Below, piece by piece: positions 33,541 to 40,630 of a stretch of 64,000 bases of DNA. The position numbers were made by a program, and so were the translations under genes. This stretch comes from Desulfarculus sp. (lineage in GTDB: Bacteria; Desulfobacterota; Desulfarculia; Desulfarculales; Desulfarculaceae), in NCBI GenBank assembly GCA_003605055.1, contig QZKP01000012.1:1-64000 (forward strand), given 5' to 3'. The notes beneath the pieces are model-generated. The model was not told the DNA's origin. It worked only from the letters and a program-made list of their open reading frames with translations, and made no database searches. Every line of letters begins with the position of its first letter. Position 1 is the first letter of the stretch.

Positions 33541-34956
33541 ATGGCCCAGACCGACGACCACACCCCCAAAGTGCGCACCCGCTTCCCGCCCTCGCCCACG
33601 GGCGCCCTGCATTTGGGCGGCGCCAGAACCGCCCTGTTCAACTGGCTTTTCTCCCGCCACCACCACGGCGATTTCGTCCTGCGCCTGGAGGACACCGACC
33701 GCCAGCGCAGCAAGGAAGAGCACGTGCGGGGCATCCTGCAGGCCATGGAGTGGCTGGGCCTGGACTATGACGAGGGCCCCTTTTTTCAGAGCCAGCGTTT
33801 CGAGCGCTATTGCCAGGCGGTGGAGCAATTGCTACAAAGCGGCCGCGCCTATTGGTGCCACTGCTCCCCGGAAATCTTGGAGCAAAAGCGCGAACAGGCC
33901 ATGGCCGCCAAGGCCAAGCCCATGTACGACGGCGCCTGCCGGGAGCAGGGCCTGGGCCCGGCGCCCGGGGCCGTGGTGCGCTACAAGGGCCCCCGCAGCG
34001 GCAACACGGTGTACAACGACCTGGTCAAGGGGCCCATAAGCTTTGACAACGCCGAGCTGGACGACCTGGTGATCCTGCGCAGCGACGGCTCGCCCACCTA
34101 CCACCTGGCGGTGGTGGTGGACGACATAGACATGAACATCAGCCACGTGATCCGCGGCGACGACCACGTGAACAACACCCCGCGCCAGATACTGCTCTAC
34201 CAGGCCCTGGACGCGCCGCTGCCTTTGTTCGCCCACGTGCCCATGATCCTGGGCCCGGACAAGACCAAGCTGAGCAAACGCCACGGCGCCACGGCGGTGA
34301 TGGACTACCGCGACCTGGGCTATCTGCCCGAGGCCATGCTCAACGCCCTGGCCCGCCTGGGCTGGTCCCACGGCGACCAGGAGATGTTCAGCCGCCAGGA
34401 GCTGATTGACTACTTCGACCTGGACGCGGTGGGCCGCAGCGCGGCGGTGTTCGACCAGGACAAACTGCTGCGTATGAACCAGCGTTACATCCAGGCCGCG
34501 GAGGCGAGCCGTCTGGCCGAGCTGGTGCGGCCCTTTCTGGCCCCGCGCGGGGTGGAGCGCCCGGACCCGGAGCTGCTGTCCGCCTGCCTGCCCGAACTGA
34601 CCCCCCGGGCCAAGACCCTGCTGGAACTGTCCGAGTGGGCCGAGCCTTTCCTCAAGGAAGAGCCGGCCATGGACCCGGCCGCCGCCCAGAAGTTCCTGGG
34701 GCCGGCCCAGGCGCCGGTGCTGGAGCGGGTGCTGGCCCTGGTGCAGGAGCTGGGTAGCGCGCCCCAGGCCATGGAGGAGGCCTTCCAGGGGCTGACCCAG
34801 GAGCTGGGCCTGAAAATGAAGGACGTGGCCCAGCCGGTGCGCGTGGCGCTCATGGGCCGCACCTTCAGCCCGGGCATTTTCGAGGTGATGGCCATCCTGG
34901 GGCCGGAGCGGATTAAGGCCAGGCTTAAGAGGGCCTTGGACCTGGCCAGGGAATGA
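33541..34956 (+). CDS. gltX: Glutamyl-tRNA synthetase
   Basis: A 471-residue class I synthetase. The HIGH-type motif is PPSPTGALHLGGARTALFNW (residues 17-36) and the KMSKS-type motif DKTKLSKRHGAT (about 240-251). It charges tRNA-Glu; in many bacteria without GlnRS it also misacylates tRNA-Gln for GatCAB amidation. The tRNA-Gln and tRNA-Glu genes lie directly downstream. Start ATG 33541 follows GGGAAAGATTC. Confidence 0.97.
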   Translation: MAQTDDHTPKVRTRFPPSPTGALHLGGARTALFNWLFSRHHHGDFVLRLEDTDRQRSKEEHVRGILQAMEWLGLDYDEGPFFQSQRFERYCQAVEQLLQSGRAYWCHCSPEILEQKREQAMAAKAKPMYDGACREQGLGPAPGAVVRYKGPRSGNTVYNDLVKGPISFDNAELDDLVILRSDGSPTYHLAVVVDDIDMNISHVIRGDDHVNNTPRQILLYQALDAPLPLFAHVPMILGPDKTKLSKRHGATAVMDYRDLGYLPEAMLNALARLGWSHGDQEMFSRQELIDYFDLDAVGRSAAVFDQDKLLRMNQRYIQAAEASRLAELVRPFLAPRGVERPDPELLSACLPELTPRAKTLLELSEWAEPFLKEEPAMDPAAAQKFLGPAQAPVLERVLALVQELGSAPQAMEEAFQGLTQELGLKMKDVAQPVRVALMGRTFSPGIFEVMAILGPERIKARLKRALDLARE

Positions 34957-34975
34957 TAAATCTGGTAAAAAGCCC

Positions 34976-35002
34976 TTGACGCCGCTGGCCCAAGGCTATA
35001 AA
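34976..35002 (+). promoter_or_regulatory. Promoter of the tRNA-Gln / tRNA-Glu genes
   Basis: TTGACG and TATAAA with a short 15-bp spacer, 17 nt before the first tRNA. It lies just after the gltX stop. Confidence 0.6.
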
Positions 35003-35018
35003 TCAGTCCATGCAGTGC

Positions 35019-35092
<74 letters not shown>

Positions 35093-35109
35093 TAAATATG
35101 TTTGCGCGC

Positions 35110-35185
35110 GGTCCCATCGTCTAGTGGCCTAGGATATCGGCCTCTCACGCCGAAGACACGGGTTCGAACCCCGTTGGGACTGCCA
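35110..35185 (+). tRNA. tRNA-Glu (anticodon CTC), prophage integration target
   Basis: Acceptor GGTCCCA / TGGGACT (1-72 pair G-U), anticodon loop CTCTCAC with CTC, T-loop TTCGAAC, discriminator G and encoded CCA. 76 nt. The phage integrase gene starts its stop codon only 8 bp beyond the CCA. Confidence 0.93.
35150..35185. other. Presumed attL overlap in tRNA-Glu 3' half
   Basis: The prophage genes begin immediately after this tRNA and the int gene points to it, the classical layout for tRNA-targeting tyrosine integrases. The identity segment should include the T-arm and CCA. The partner attR is outside the window, so the exact core is not known. Confidence 0.6.
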
Positions 35186-35192
35186 AATTAAT

Positions 35193-36338
35193 TCAAGGGG
35201 TTGGCTGCTCGGCCGGCCCCTTGTTTTCTTCTTCTGAGACGTTTTTCGAGACGATCTGCTGGACGTTTGCCCAGGTCAGCAGATCCAACGCGCCCGTGGT
35301 GTCGCTGTAGTTCCCCTCCAAGTAAAGCTCCGTGGTGGTTTGGCGGCGCTGGCGCAGCACCTGCTGCACCTTTTTAATCCCCACCTTCTGCAGATCGTTT
35401 AAATACTTTGCAGCGGTGTGGCGGATGTCGTGGAAGCCAAAGAGGTCGACCCCCGCCCGCCGGCACAGGCCGCCGCTCTCCTTGTAGGTGCCGTCTTTCC
35501 TCCGGCGCCGATAGCCCACCAGGACCCGGTGCGCACGCTGCTCTCCCCGCCAGTTGTTGCCGTGCTCGTCAGGCTGGTAGCAGGCGGGGAAAAGGTGCGG
35601 GCTGCCCTTGTCCCTGGTGCGCCATAACTCCTTGAGCAGCGACAGCAGGTCATCGTTGATCCAAAGGCGCTCGTAGCGCATGGAGCCATCGCGGGTCTTG
35701 CGGGTGCCTAGCCTGATCCAGCGATGCTCCAGATTCACGTCCTCGTCCCAGCGCAGCCGTAGTATCTCCCCTTTGCGGGCGGCGGTGTGCCAGCAGGCGG
35801 CCACCAGCGCCCGCTCCGGCATGGCCGCGGCCATGATCACCTTGAAAATGTCACCGATGGGCAGCAGCCGCCGCGTCTTTTTCTGGTGAGACTTACGCTC
35901 GATCACAGCCGTCGGATCGTGCAGGATGCCATAATGGCGGGCCAGCCAGCGATAAAACGACCTGATGTTTTTGAGATCCTTGTTGGCTGCGTGGTTGGAT
36001 GCTTCGCGGGCTCGCTGATTGAGCAGTTGCAGGATGTCGGGCGGGGTTACGGCCTCGGGCTCCGCATTGCCCACATGTGCCAGGAGTCGCTCAAGCGAGC
36101 CGCGTTTTTCATAGTAGGTCTTAGAGGTGCGGTTGATCTGTACTTCATCAAGATGCAGCTCAACCAGGGACAACAATCCTGATGTGCCGCTGGGCAATGT
36201 TCGGCCGGCGCGCCGCTTTTTTTCGGCCGCGCACCACGCCTTGGCCTGCGCCTTGTAGGGGAAGGTCGGGCCGTAGACCTTCTCCCCGCGCACCTCCACC
36301 CGCGTGCGCCACCCGTATTTGGTCCGCCAGGTGGGCAC
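35193..36338 (-). CDS. int: Phage tyrosine-recombinase integrase
   Basis: A 381-residue integrase catalysing insertion at tRNA-Glu. N-terminal arm-binding region (residues 1-45), core-binding SAM-like domain (about 58-150), catalytic domain with Arg in HTAARKGEILRLRW (about 186-199), the box GFHDIRHTAAKYL (about 301-313) and the Tyr nucleophile in TTTELYLEGNY (about 334-344). It starts at GTG 36338 with GAGGCGCTTA upstream. Its first 60 codons overlap the excisionase-like frame. Confidence 0.95.
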   Translation of the reverse strand: MPTWRTKYGWRTRVEVRGEKVYGPTFPYKAQAKAWCAAEKKRRAGRTLPSGTSGLLSLVELHLDEVQINRTSKTYYEKRGSLERLLAHVGNAEPEAVTPPDILQLLNQRAREASNHAANKDLKNIRSFYRWLARHYGILHDPTAVIERKSHQKKTRRLLPIGDIFKVIMAAAMPERALVAACWHTAARKGEILRLRWDEDVNLEHRWIRLGTRKTRDGSMRYERLWINDDLLSLLKELWRTRDKGSPHLFPACYQPDEHGNNWRGEQRAHRVLVGYRRRRKDGTYKESGGLCRRAGVDLFGFHDIRHTAAKYLNDLQKVGIKKVQQVLRQRRQTTTELYLEGNYSDTTGALDLLTWANVQQIVSKNVSEEENKGPAEQPTP

Positions 36339-36498
36339 TAAGCGCCTCGGCGGTGGTGCGCCAGGAGCCGCCCACCTTGGCGGCGGGGAGCCTGCCTTCG
36401 CGCATAAGGCGGCGCACCGTCTCCGGGTGCACCCGGAGCAACGAGGCTGCCTCCTCGGGGGTCAGTACGGTCGGAAAGTTGAAAACAGATTCGCCCAC
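36160..36498 (-). CDS. Excisionase-like helix-turn-helix protein overlapping int
   Basis: A 112-residue frame from GTG 36498-36496. Residues 11-55 form a MerR/Xis-type winged helix (LTPEEAASLLRVHPETVRRL, then GRLPAAKVGGSWRTT). The remaining half overlaps the int start in another frame for 179 bp and has Arg/Gly/Ala-rich composition, so the functional part may be only the first 55-60 residues. It is the expected partner of Int for prophage excision. Its start codon lies inside a 27-bp dyad. Confidence 0.7.
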   Translation of the reverse strand: MGESVFNFPTVLTPEEAASLLRVHPETVRRLMREGRLPAAKVGGSWRTTAEALSAHLADQIRVAHAGGGARGEGLRPDLPLQGAGQGVVRGRKKAARRPNIAQRHIRIVVPG

Positions 36499-36520
36499 AA
36501 CCGAGATTCCCGGTTGCGGG
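36494..36520. promoter_or_regulatory. Dyad operator at the start of the xis-like gene
   Basis: CCCACAACCG, 7-bp spacer AGATTCC, CGGTTGCGGG: 10-bp arms with one mismatch, covering the GTG start and the ribosome-binding region of the excisionase-like gene. It could be an operator for autoregulation, an arm-type Int/Xis site or an mRNA hairpin hiding the start. Confidence 0.5.
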
Positions 36521-36581
36521 CGGAGCGAACGTAAGCTGGATCAACGGTAACTGCTCCCGGGGGGAATTGTCAAGGGGGCGC

Positions 36582-36974
36582 TCACTCTTCCTCAGGAACA
36601 AACTTAGTGTCGCCGATGATCTTCACGGACTTAGCGACGGCCTCAAACCGCTTGATGTATTTCTGCAGGTCGGCGAGCGAGGCCCTTCCATCCCACTGTT
36701 TTACCGGGATGCTCGGATGCTGCTCGACGTACCTGATTATGTCATCCGCCGTCTCGCCCACCATGGCCTTGTCGGCCGCAAAGATAGTAACTAATAAAAC
36801 TGGTTCCTGTTGGGGGCCCACCGCGCCAAGGCGGAAACTGATCCCCAACGGGAAATAGTTGCTGGGCACCCCCAAATCCTTGGCCCATTCATGAATCTCG
36901 CTTGTGTGCCAATCAATGGAAACGGTCCCTTGGGCATCGCCGTACTGCGTGTCCGCGGTATTAATCGGCATCAT
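36582..36974 (-). CDS. Unknown 130-residue cytosolic protein, third gene of an ATGA-linked cassette
   Basis: Soluble, no Cys, mixed alpha/beta by composition, with FPLGISFRLGAVGPQQEPVL in the middle and an acidic C-terminus (FVPEEE). No family recognised. It starts at ATG 36974 inside AAAAGGGAGGGGAATGATG, overlapping the stop of the 39-residue membrane gene. Less GC-rich than the phage structural genes. Its position between int and the repressor, on the lysogenic strand, suggests expression in the lysogen and a possible superinfection-exclusion or conversion role (inference). Confidence 0.7.
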   Translation of the reverse strand: MMPINTADTQYGDAQGTVSIDWHTSEIHEWAKDLGVPSNYFPLGISFRLGAVGPQQEPVLLVTIFAADKAMVGETADDIIRYVEQHPSIPVKQWDGRASLADLQKYIKRFEAVAKSVKIIGDTKFVPEEE

Positions 36975-37090
36975 TCCCCTCCCTTTTCCCTGTAGGTTAG
37001 CAACTCCCGCCCCTCCCCCAGCCGCAGGGCCAGGCCGAGCAGGCCGGCGGCCGCGGCCACGCAGGCCAGGACCAGCAGGCGGCGGATCAT
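36971..37090 (-). CDS. 39-residue membrane miniprotein, second gene of the cassette
   Basis: ATG 37090-37088 to TGA 36973-36971. The sequence starts MIRRLLVLACVAAAAGLLGL: a basic N-terminus and one hydrophobic helix of about 18 residues, then a charged tail (RLGEGRELLTYREKGGE). Its start overlaps the stop of the lipoprotein-like gene and its stop overlaps the start of the next gene, both as ATGA. Such exact double coupling argues that this is a real gene although it is very short. Confidence 0.65.
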   Translation of the reverse strand: MIRRLLVLACVAAAAGLLGLALRLGEGRELLTYREKGGE

Positions 37091-38130
37091 TGGGCAGCCT
37101 TTTGTATTTTAAAAACCGCCGGCACGTTGAACTTATTCCATCTCTTTTCCGTCTTGCCGTCGCGCATCTTCACCTCGAAAAAAGAAAGACGGCCGGGGAA
37201 AGAAAAGCCCACCGACCAAGACTTGACCTTTCCGGCCATGATGGCTGCGTGGCCGCGTGCGAAACCCACAAAATCCAGGAGGAGCGACTCGCGCAAAACA
37301 TGATCTCGCGGCCGGGCCGGCACGATAGAGGCAGACCAGGTAGAACCCCTTACAACCCTCAACGATTTAAGCCTGTACGGCGTGGGCGGTTCCCGGGGGC
37401 CGGAGTAGTCAGCCGGGTACCGAGACACTTTGAATCGGGCCAGGAACCCACAGTCCGAATCATACATCGAGTAAAAATAAGGGTTCCCCTTCTCCTCGCC
37501 TTTGAAGTAAAGAGCCAATATCCAACATTTAGCCCTGCCGTCCTTGCCCTCCAGCCTAAGCCGTAAATATTCGAAGAACTGCTCCAGCAGCTTTTCATCG
37601 GGCTTACCGGCAGACGGGCGCGGAATCACAACCTCCACCTGCCACCACTGGCCAGGCTCGACTTTACTTTTTGTTATCTCATAAGGGAGGGGCGGATCCG
37701 CGGGTCCGAAAAAACCGGGGGGATAATTCATCGGCACCCATTGAAATTCGCGCCTCCCCTTTTCCCAATGTACGAGAGCAAACGACCCCTGCTTCCCGGA
37801 GTTCGGCAGAAAAAAGCGCACCCACCAGCGCTCGACCGCCCCTACTTTGTTTTTCTTTTGGGTGGCGATGTAGTCGGCAAGGCGATCAAGGGGGGCCTGG
37901 TTTATGGCGTTGCCCGGCGGGGTCTCAACCTGAACGTCTATCTGCCACTTATATGGCGGCAAATCAAACTGCTCGATTATTTTGTAGGCCAACGGCGGTT
38001 TGTCGTCGCCGGGCGAGCAAGCGACCAGGAGCATGGCCGCCCCCGCCGCCGCCACCCAAAACATTATGCCCGGGCGTCCCAACTGGCGGCCCCTTTTACT
38101 GCCGCACTCCTTGCATTTTTTAATCGCCAC
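37087..38130 (-). CDS. Membrane-anchored protein with three tandem approximately 100-residue repeats, first gene of the cassette
   Basis: 347 residues. It opens with a CKECG motif (residues 6-10), then one hydrophobic segment (21-37) ending LLVACS, which looks like a lipobox. Three repeats follow (about 44-145, 146-246, 247-347). Each begins PPLAYKI / PPLPYEI / PPTPYRL, has a Trp near position 15, a W...F pair near 60, and ends near a YPP(F/Y)-G-P element (less clear in the third). No family recognised. Probably exported or periplasm-facing and made in the lysogen; an exclusion or host-surface role is inference. Confidence 0.75.
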   Translation of the reverse strand: MAIKKCKECGSKRGRQLGRPGIMFWVAAAGAAMLLVACSPGDDKPPLAYKIIEQFDLPPYKWQIDVQVETPPGNAINQAPLDRLADYIATQKKNKVGAVERWWVRFFLPNSGKQGSFALVHWEKGRREFQWVPMNYPPGFFGPADPPLPYEITKSKVEPGQWWQVEVVIPRPSAGKPDEKLLEQFFEYLRLRLEGKDGRAKCWILALYFKGEEKGNPYFYSMYDSDCGFLARFKVSRYPADYSGPREPPTPYRLKSLRVVRGSTWSASIVPARPRDHVLRESLLLDFVGFARGHAAIMAGKVKSWSVGFSFPGRLSFFEVKMRDGKTEKRWNKFNVPAVFKIQKAAQ

Positions 38131-38180
38131 GCTCCCCCCTTTCCCTCACGCCCGCCCCCGCTCGGCGAGCCATTCGCTGA

Positions 38181-38810
38181 TCAAGACGAGTTGGCCTGGG
38201 GCTCCCGCTCCTTTTTTACGCCCCTGCCCCCGGCCCCCTCTGTTTTTTGCCCGCCGTCTTCATGCACTCGGCTGGCCTCTGGCTCGGAGCGGGACCTCCG
38301 ATAGCTGGCGGCAACCACCCGCAGCACCCGGTCCACGTCCACCGGGCCGCCGAGCCCCAGGGCCGCGTGGATCTCTTCAACAAGCCTGAGATGGTCCGGC
38401 CCCAGCCCCAGGGTCATTAGCTGGCGCTGCAGGCGCTCCACCTGCTCTTCCAGGTCCAATGCCCGCCGGGCCTGCTGGGTGCTGCTTTGGCTGGCCGCGT
38501 TGTGCTGGATGGTCAGGGCGTCAATGCGGGTCAAGGCGTCGCCCAGCTCCTTTCGCAGCCGCGCCGTGTCGGCCGGGTCAGAGGCCGGCGGGGCCTCGGG
38601 TTTGCGGCCGGTTAGGAGCCAATCTATGGGCACGCCGGCCATAGCCATGCGAGCCAGGTGCTTACCGCTGGGCAGCGACTTGCCATCCAGCCAGGGCTTC
38701 ACCGAGCCCGAGACCACCCCGCATTTTTTGGCAAACACCGTCCACTTGCCCTGATAATTCTCAGCAATAAACTGCTTTAGGCGCAGGGCAACTGCCCGAA
38801 ATAATTTCAT
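38181..38810 (-). CDS. CI-like prophage repressor (XRE-type HTH with coiled coil)
   Basis: 209 residues. An N-terminal helix-turn-helix (about 22-62: VFAKKCGVVSGSVKPWLDGK, then IDWLLTG) precedes a long helical coiled-coil region (about 80-130) and a charged low-complexity C-terminus. It lacks a recognisable LexA-type Ser/Lys protease domain, so induction by RecA-stimulated self-cleavage is not evident. It is divergent from the early gene at 38913 across a control region with repeated GGAA-type half-sites. Confidence 0.75.
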   Translation of the reverse strand: MKLFRAVALRLKQFIAENYQGKWTVFAKKCGVVSGSVKPWLDGKSLPSGKHLARMAMAGVPIDWLLTGRKPEAPPASDPADTARLRKELGDALTRIDALTIQHNAASQSSTQQARRALDLEEQVERLQRQLMTLGLGPDHLRLVEEIHAALGLGGPVDVDRVLRVVAASYRRSRSEPEASRVHEDGGQKTEGAGGRGVKKEREPQANSS

Positions 38811-38814
38811 ATCG

Positions 38815-38864
38815 GAAGTTTCTTGAGTTATATCAACTTTCCCCTTGACAAAAACTGAGATTTC
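38815..38864. promoter_or_regulatory. Candidate repressor operators in the divergent control region
   Basis: Three similar half-sites: GGAAGTTTC (plus strand, 38816-38824), GGAAAGTTG (minus strand, about 38834-38842) and GGAAATCTC (minus strand, about 38857-38865). The third lies within the spacer of the rightward early promoter, where a bound repressor would block it. Confidence 0.4.
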
Positions 38865-38874
38865 CGACTATTCT
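38845..38874 (+). promoter_or_regulatory. Rightward early promoter of the prophage
   Basis: Consensus TTGACA, 18-bp spacer, TATTCT. Predicted start at about 38881, 32 nt before the first rightward gene. The divergent repressor gene and the GGAA half-sites make this the likely PR equivalent. Confidence 0.75.
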
Positions 38875-38912
38875 CACCAGCAGCTACAGCAACCAAGCCT
38901 ACCGGAGAGAAG

Positions 38913-39317
38913 ATGTTCTCAAAACAAGCTCCAGCCGCCGCGCAGACAAACCCAGAGCAATCCGCCCTCGGCGCTCGGGCGGCTGATACTCCCCCCCACC
39001 TGGACGATAGTAGCCTCTGCGCAACGCCCGAGTCAATCCTCGCCCAGATCGGCACCCTCCTCCCCCTGCTGGGCGTATCTCCCACCCGCCGGATCATGGC
39101 CCTCATGCTCCTGAACCCCAACATCGAACGGCCCTCATATCCCGGCCTGGCCAACCTGATCGGCCGCCACCGGGTGTACGTGCACGACGTGTGCACCGAG
39201 AAGATTTATGCCCCCCCCACCCGCGAGGCGGTGGCCGCCGCCCTGCACGTGCAGCCCGATCAGATATGGACGCCTGATCCCCATGCCCCCCATGGTGCCG
39301 CGTCCGAGGGGGCCTGA
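38913..39317 (+). CDS. Ner/Cro-like early regulator
   Basis: 134 residues; first gene from the early promoter, with CCGGAGAGAAG before ATG 38913. The C-terminal half resembles a Ner-type lambda-repressor-like fold: NLIGRHRVYVHDVCTEKIYA followed by REAVAAALHVQPDQIW (about residues 75-120). The N-terminal 35 residues are low complexity. Probably tunes the switch opposite the CI-like repressor; inferred from position and the HTH-like segment. Confidence 0.6.
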   Translation: MFSKQAPAAAQTNPEQSALGARAADTPPHLDDSSLCATPESILAQIGTLLPLLGVSPTRRIMALMLLNPNIERPSYPGLANLIGRHRVYVHDVCTEKIYAPPTREAVAAALHVQPDQIWTPDPHAPHGAASEGA

Positions 39318-39346
39318 AAACTCAAACTGCCCGCGGAGATTCGCGC

Positions 39347-39829
39347 ATGACCTCAAGCACCGAGATCGCCGAGCTGCTCAACGAGATACTGATCACCCAC
39401 GCCCAGGGCGAGAAGGTGGTGCACCGGGTGGCCGTGGCTGCCGGCGTAAGCGAGCGCACGATCTACGACACCACCTCTGGCCGGCTCAATGCCAGCGTGG
39501 AGGTGATCAAGGCCGCGTTCCTGGTCGTCCAGGACCCGCGGCTGCGCAAGCTGCTGGAGCCCGAGGGCTGGCGGCTGGCGCCGGCCGACCAGGTGCCGCC
39601 GCCGGCCAGCGACCTGGCCAGCGAGACCGCGGACGTGATCCTGGCCGCCTCCGACAGCCTCAAGGAGGCGCGCCGGGCCATGGCCGACGGCCGGGTGAGC
39701 CGGCCCGAGGACGCGGCCCTGCGCCGGGCCCTGGAGCGGGTGCGGCGCGAGACCGACGAGGTGGAGGCGCTTTTGGACAGGGCGCGGGGCGCGGGCGGCA
39801 GCCTGCGCCCCGCTGTTGGCGAGGACTAA
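39347..39829 (+). CDS. CII-like phage regulatory protein
   Basis: 160 residues with an N-terminal helix-turn-helix like the phage CII family (ILITHAQGEKVVHRVAVAAG, then SERTIYDTTSGRLNASVEVI, about residues 14-54). The C-terminal part is Ala/Glu/Arg-rich and helical. Second gene of the rightward early operon, the usual CII position. Confidence 0.65.
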   Translation: MTSSTEIAELLNEILITHAQGEKVVHRVAVAAGVSERTIYDTTSGRLNASVEVIKAAFLVVQDPRLRKLLEPEGWRLAPADQVPPPASDLASETADVILAASDSLKEARRAMADGRVSRPEDAALRRALERVRRETDEVEALLDRARGAGGSLRPAVGED

Positions 39830-39915
39830 CACAGGGCGCGGGCGGGGCGGACGTAAGCAAGCCAACCCACCCAAGCCGAAACCGGGCTTGAAGGAGCCCA
39901 AGACAGGAGAAGGAG

Positions 39916-40170
39916 ATGGCGGACTACGAACAGATGGCGCAGGAACTGGGGTCCAAGCTGACCCCGCAGATCGCCGAGGCCGGCAAGGACATGCTGGGCG
40001 CTGGCATCCAGGAGCTCTACGAGAAGGCCAAGGGCACGGCGAACGAGTGGGACGACCTGGGCGTCAAAGCCCTGGCGGCCGTGCTGGGCGTGGAGCTGAC
40101 GGAGCCGGCCCCGGCCGCCGACGCCGCGCCCGAGACGCCCGCGGCCGAAGCCCCGGCCGCCGAGGTCTAA
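39916..40170 (+). CDS. Small acidic phage protein, unknown
   Basis: 84 residues; helical N-terminal two thirds (EQMAQELGSKLTPQIAEAGK) and an Ala/Pro/Glu-rich tail. ATG 39916 follows AGGAGAAGGAG, a very strong ribosome binding site that predicts high expression. No family recognised. Followed by a long hairpin. Confidence 0.6.
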   Translation: MADYEQMAQELGSKLTPQIAEAGKDMLGAGIQELYEKAKGTANEWDDLGVKALAAVLGVELTEPAPAADAAPETPAAEAPAAEV

Positions 40171-40180
40171 CCGTCAACCA

Positions 40181-40219
40181 GGGCCCGGGCGGGGCGGCCT
40201 GCCCCTCCCGCCCGGGCCC
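40181..40219 (+). terminator. Strong hairpin between early genes
   Basis: Perfect 13-bp stem GGGCCCGGGCGGG / CCCGCCCGGGCCC with a 13-nt loop, followed by CAACAATC and no U tract. It may be a partial terminator or an mRNA-stabilising 3' end. Confidence 0.5.
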
Positions 40220-40240
40220 CAACAATCAAGCGAGGGAGCC

Positions 40241-40621
40241 ATGCCGGAAATTCAGTTCCCCGAAGATCCCAGCCCCAGGTCATTTCCGCCCCTGGACAGG
40301 TACCCTTTCCGGCCATTGCCCATGGACCGGCGCGGCCGGCCCCTCCTCTCGGGCATACCCGGTCTGCTCTTCTACGAGATCATCTGCGCCGACGACGAGG
40401 AATTTTACGTCGCGGCCGAATCGCTGGACGAGGCCCTGGCCATAATCCACCAGGCCAAGCCCCAAGGCATCCAGCACGTGGCAACCGCGCGCCTGCTGCC
40501 CCACAACCACATCTTTGTACGCCACCCCGCCGACCATATCGACTTGCCTTCCAGCCCAGTGACCGCGAGCCAGCTCGTGCGCCAGTGGGGCGGCAAGGGC
40601 ATCACCGGCAACGACCTCTAG
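40241..40621 (+). CDS. Unknown 126-residue phage protein
   Basis: A Pro-rich N-terminus (residues 1-45) and an alpha/beta C-terminal part beginning FYEIICADDEEFYVAAESLD, with AIIHQAKPQGIQHVATARLL. No family recognised. ATG 40241 has GCGAGGGAGCC upstream. It lies 9 bp before the sliding-clamp gene and may be a partner, which is inference from spacing only. Confidence 0.6.
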   Translation: MPEIQFPEDPSPRSFPPLDRYPFRPLPMDRRGRPLLSGIPGLLFYEIICADDEEFYVAAESLDEALAIIHQAKPQGIQHVATARLLPHNHIFVRHPADHIDLPSSPVTASQLVRQWGGKGITGNDL

Positions 40622-40630
40622 GAGCCGCGC

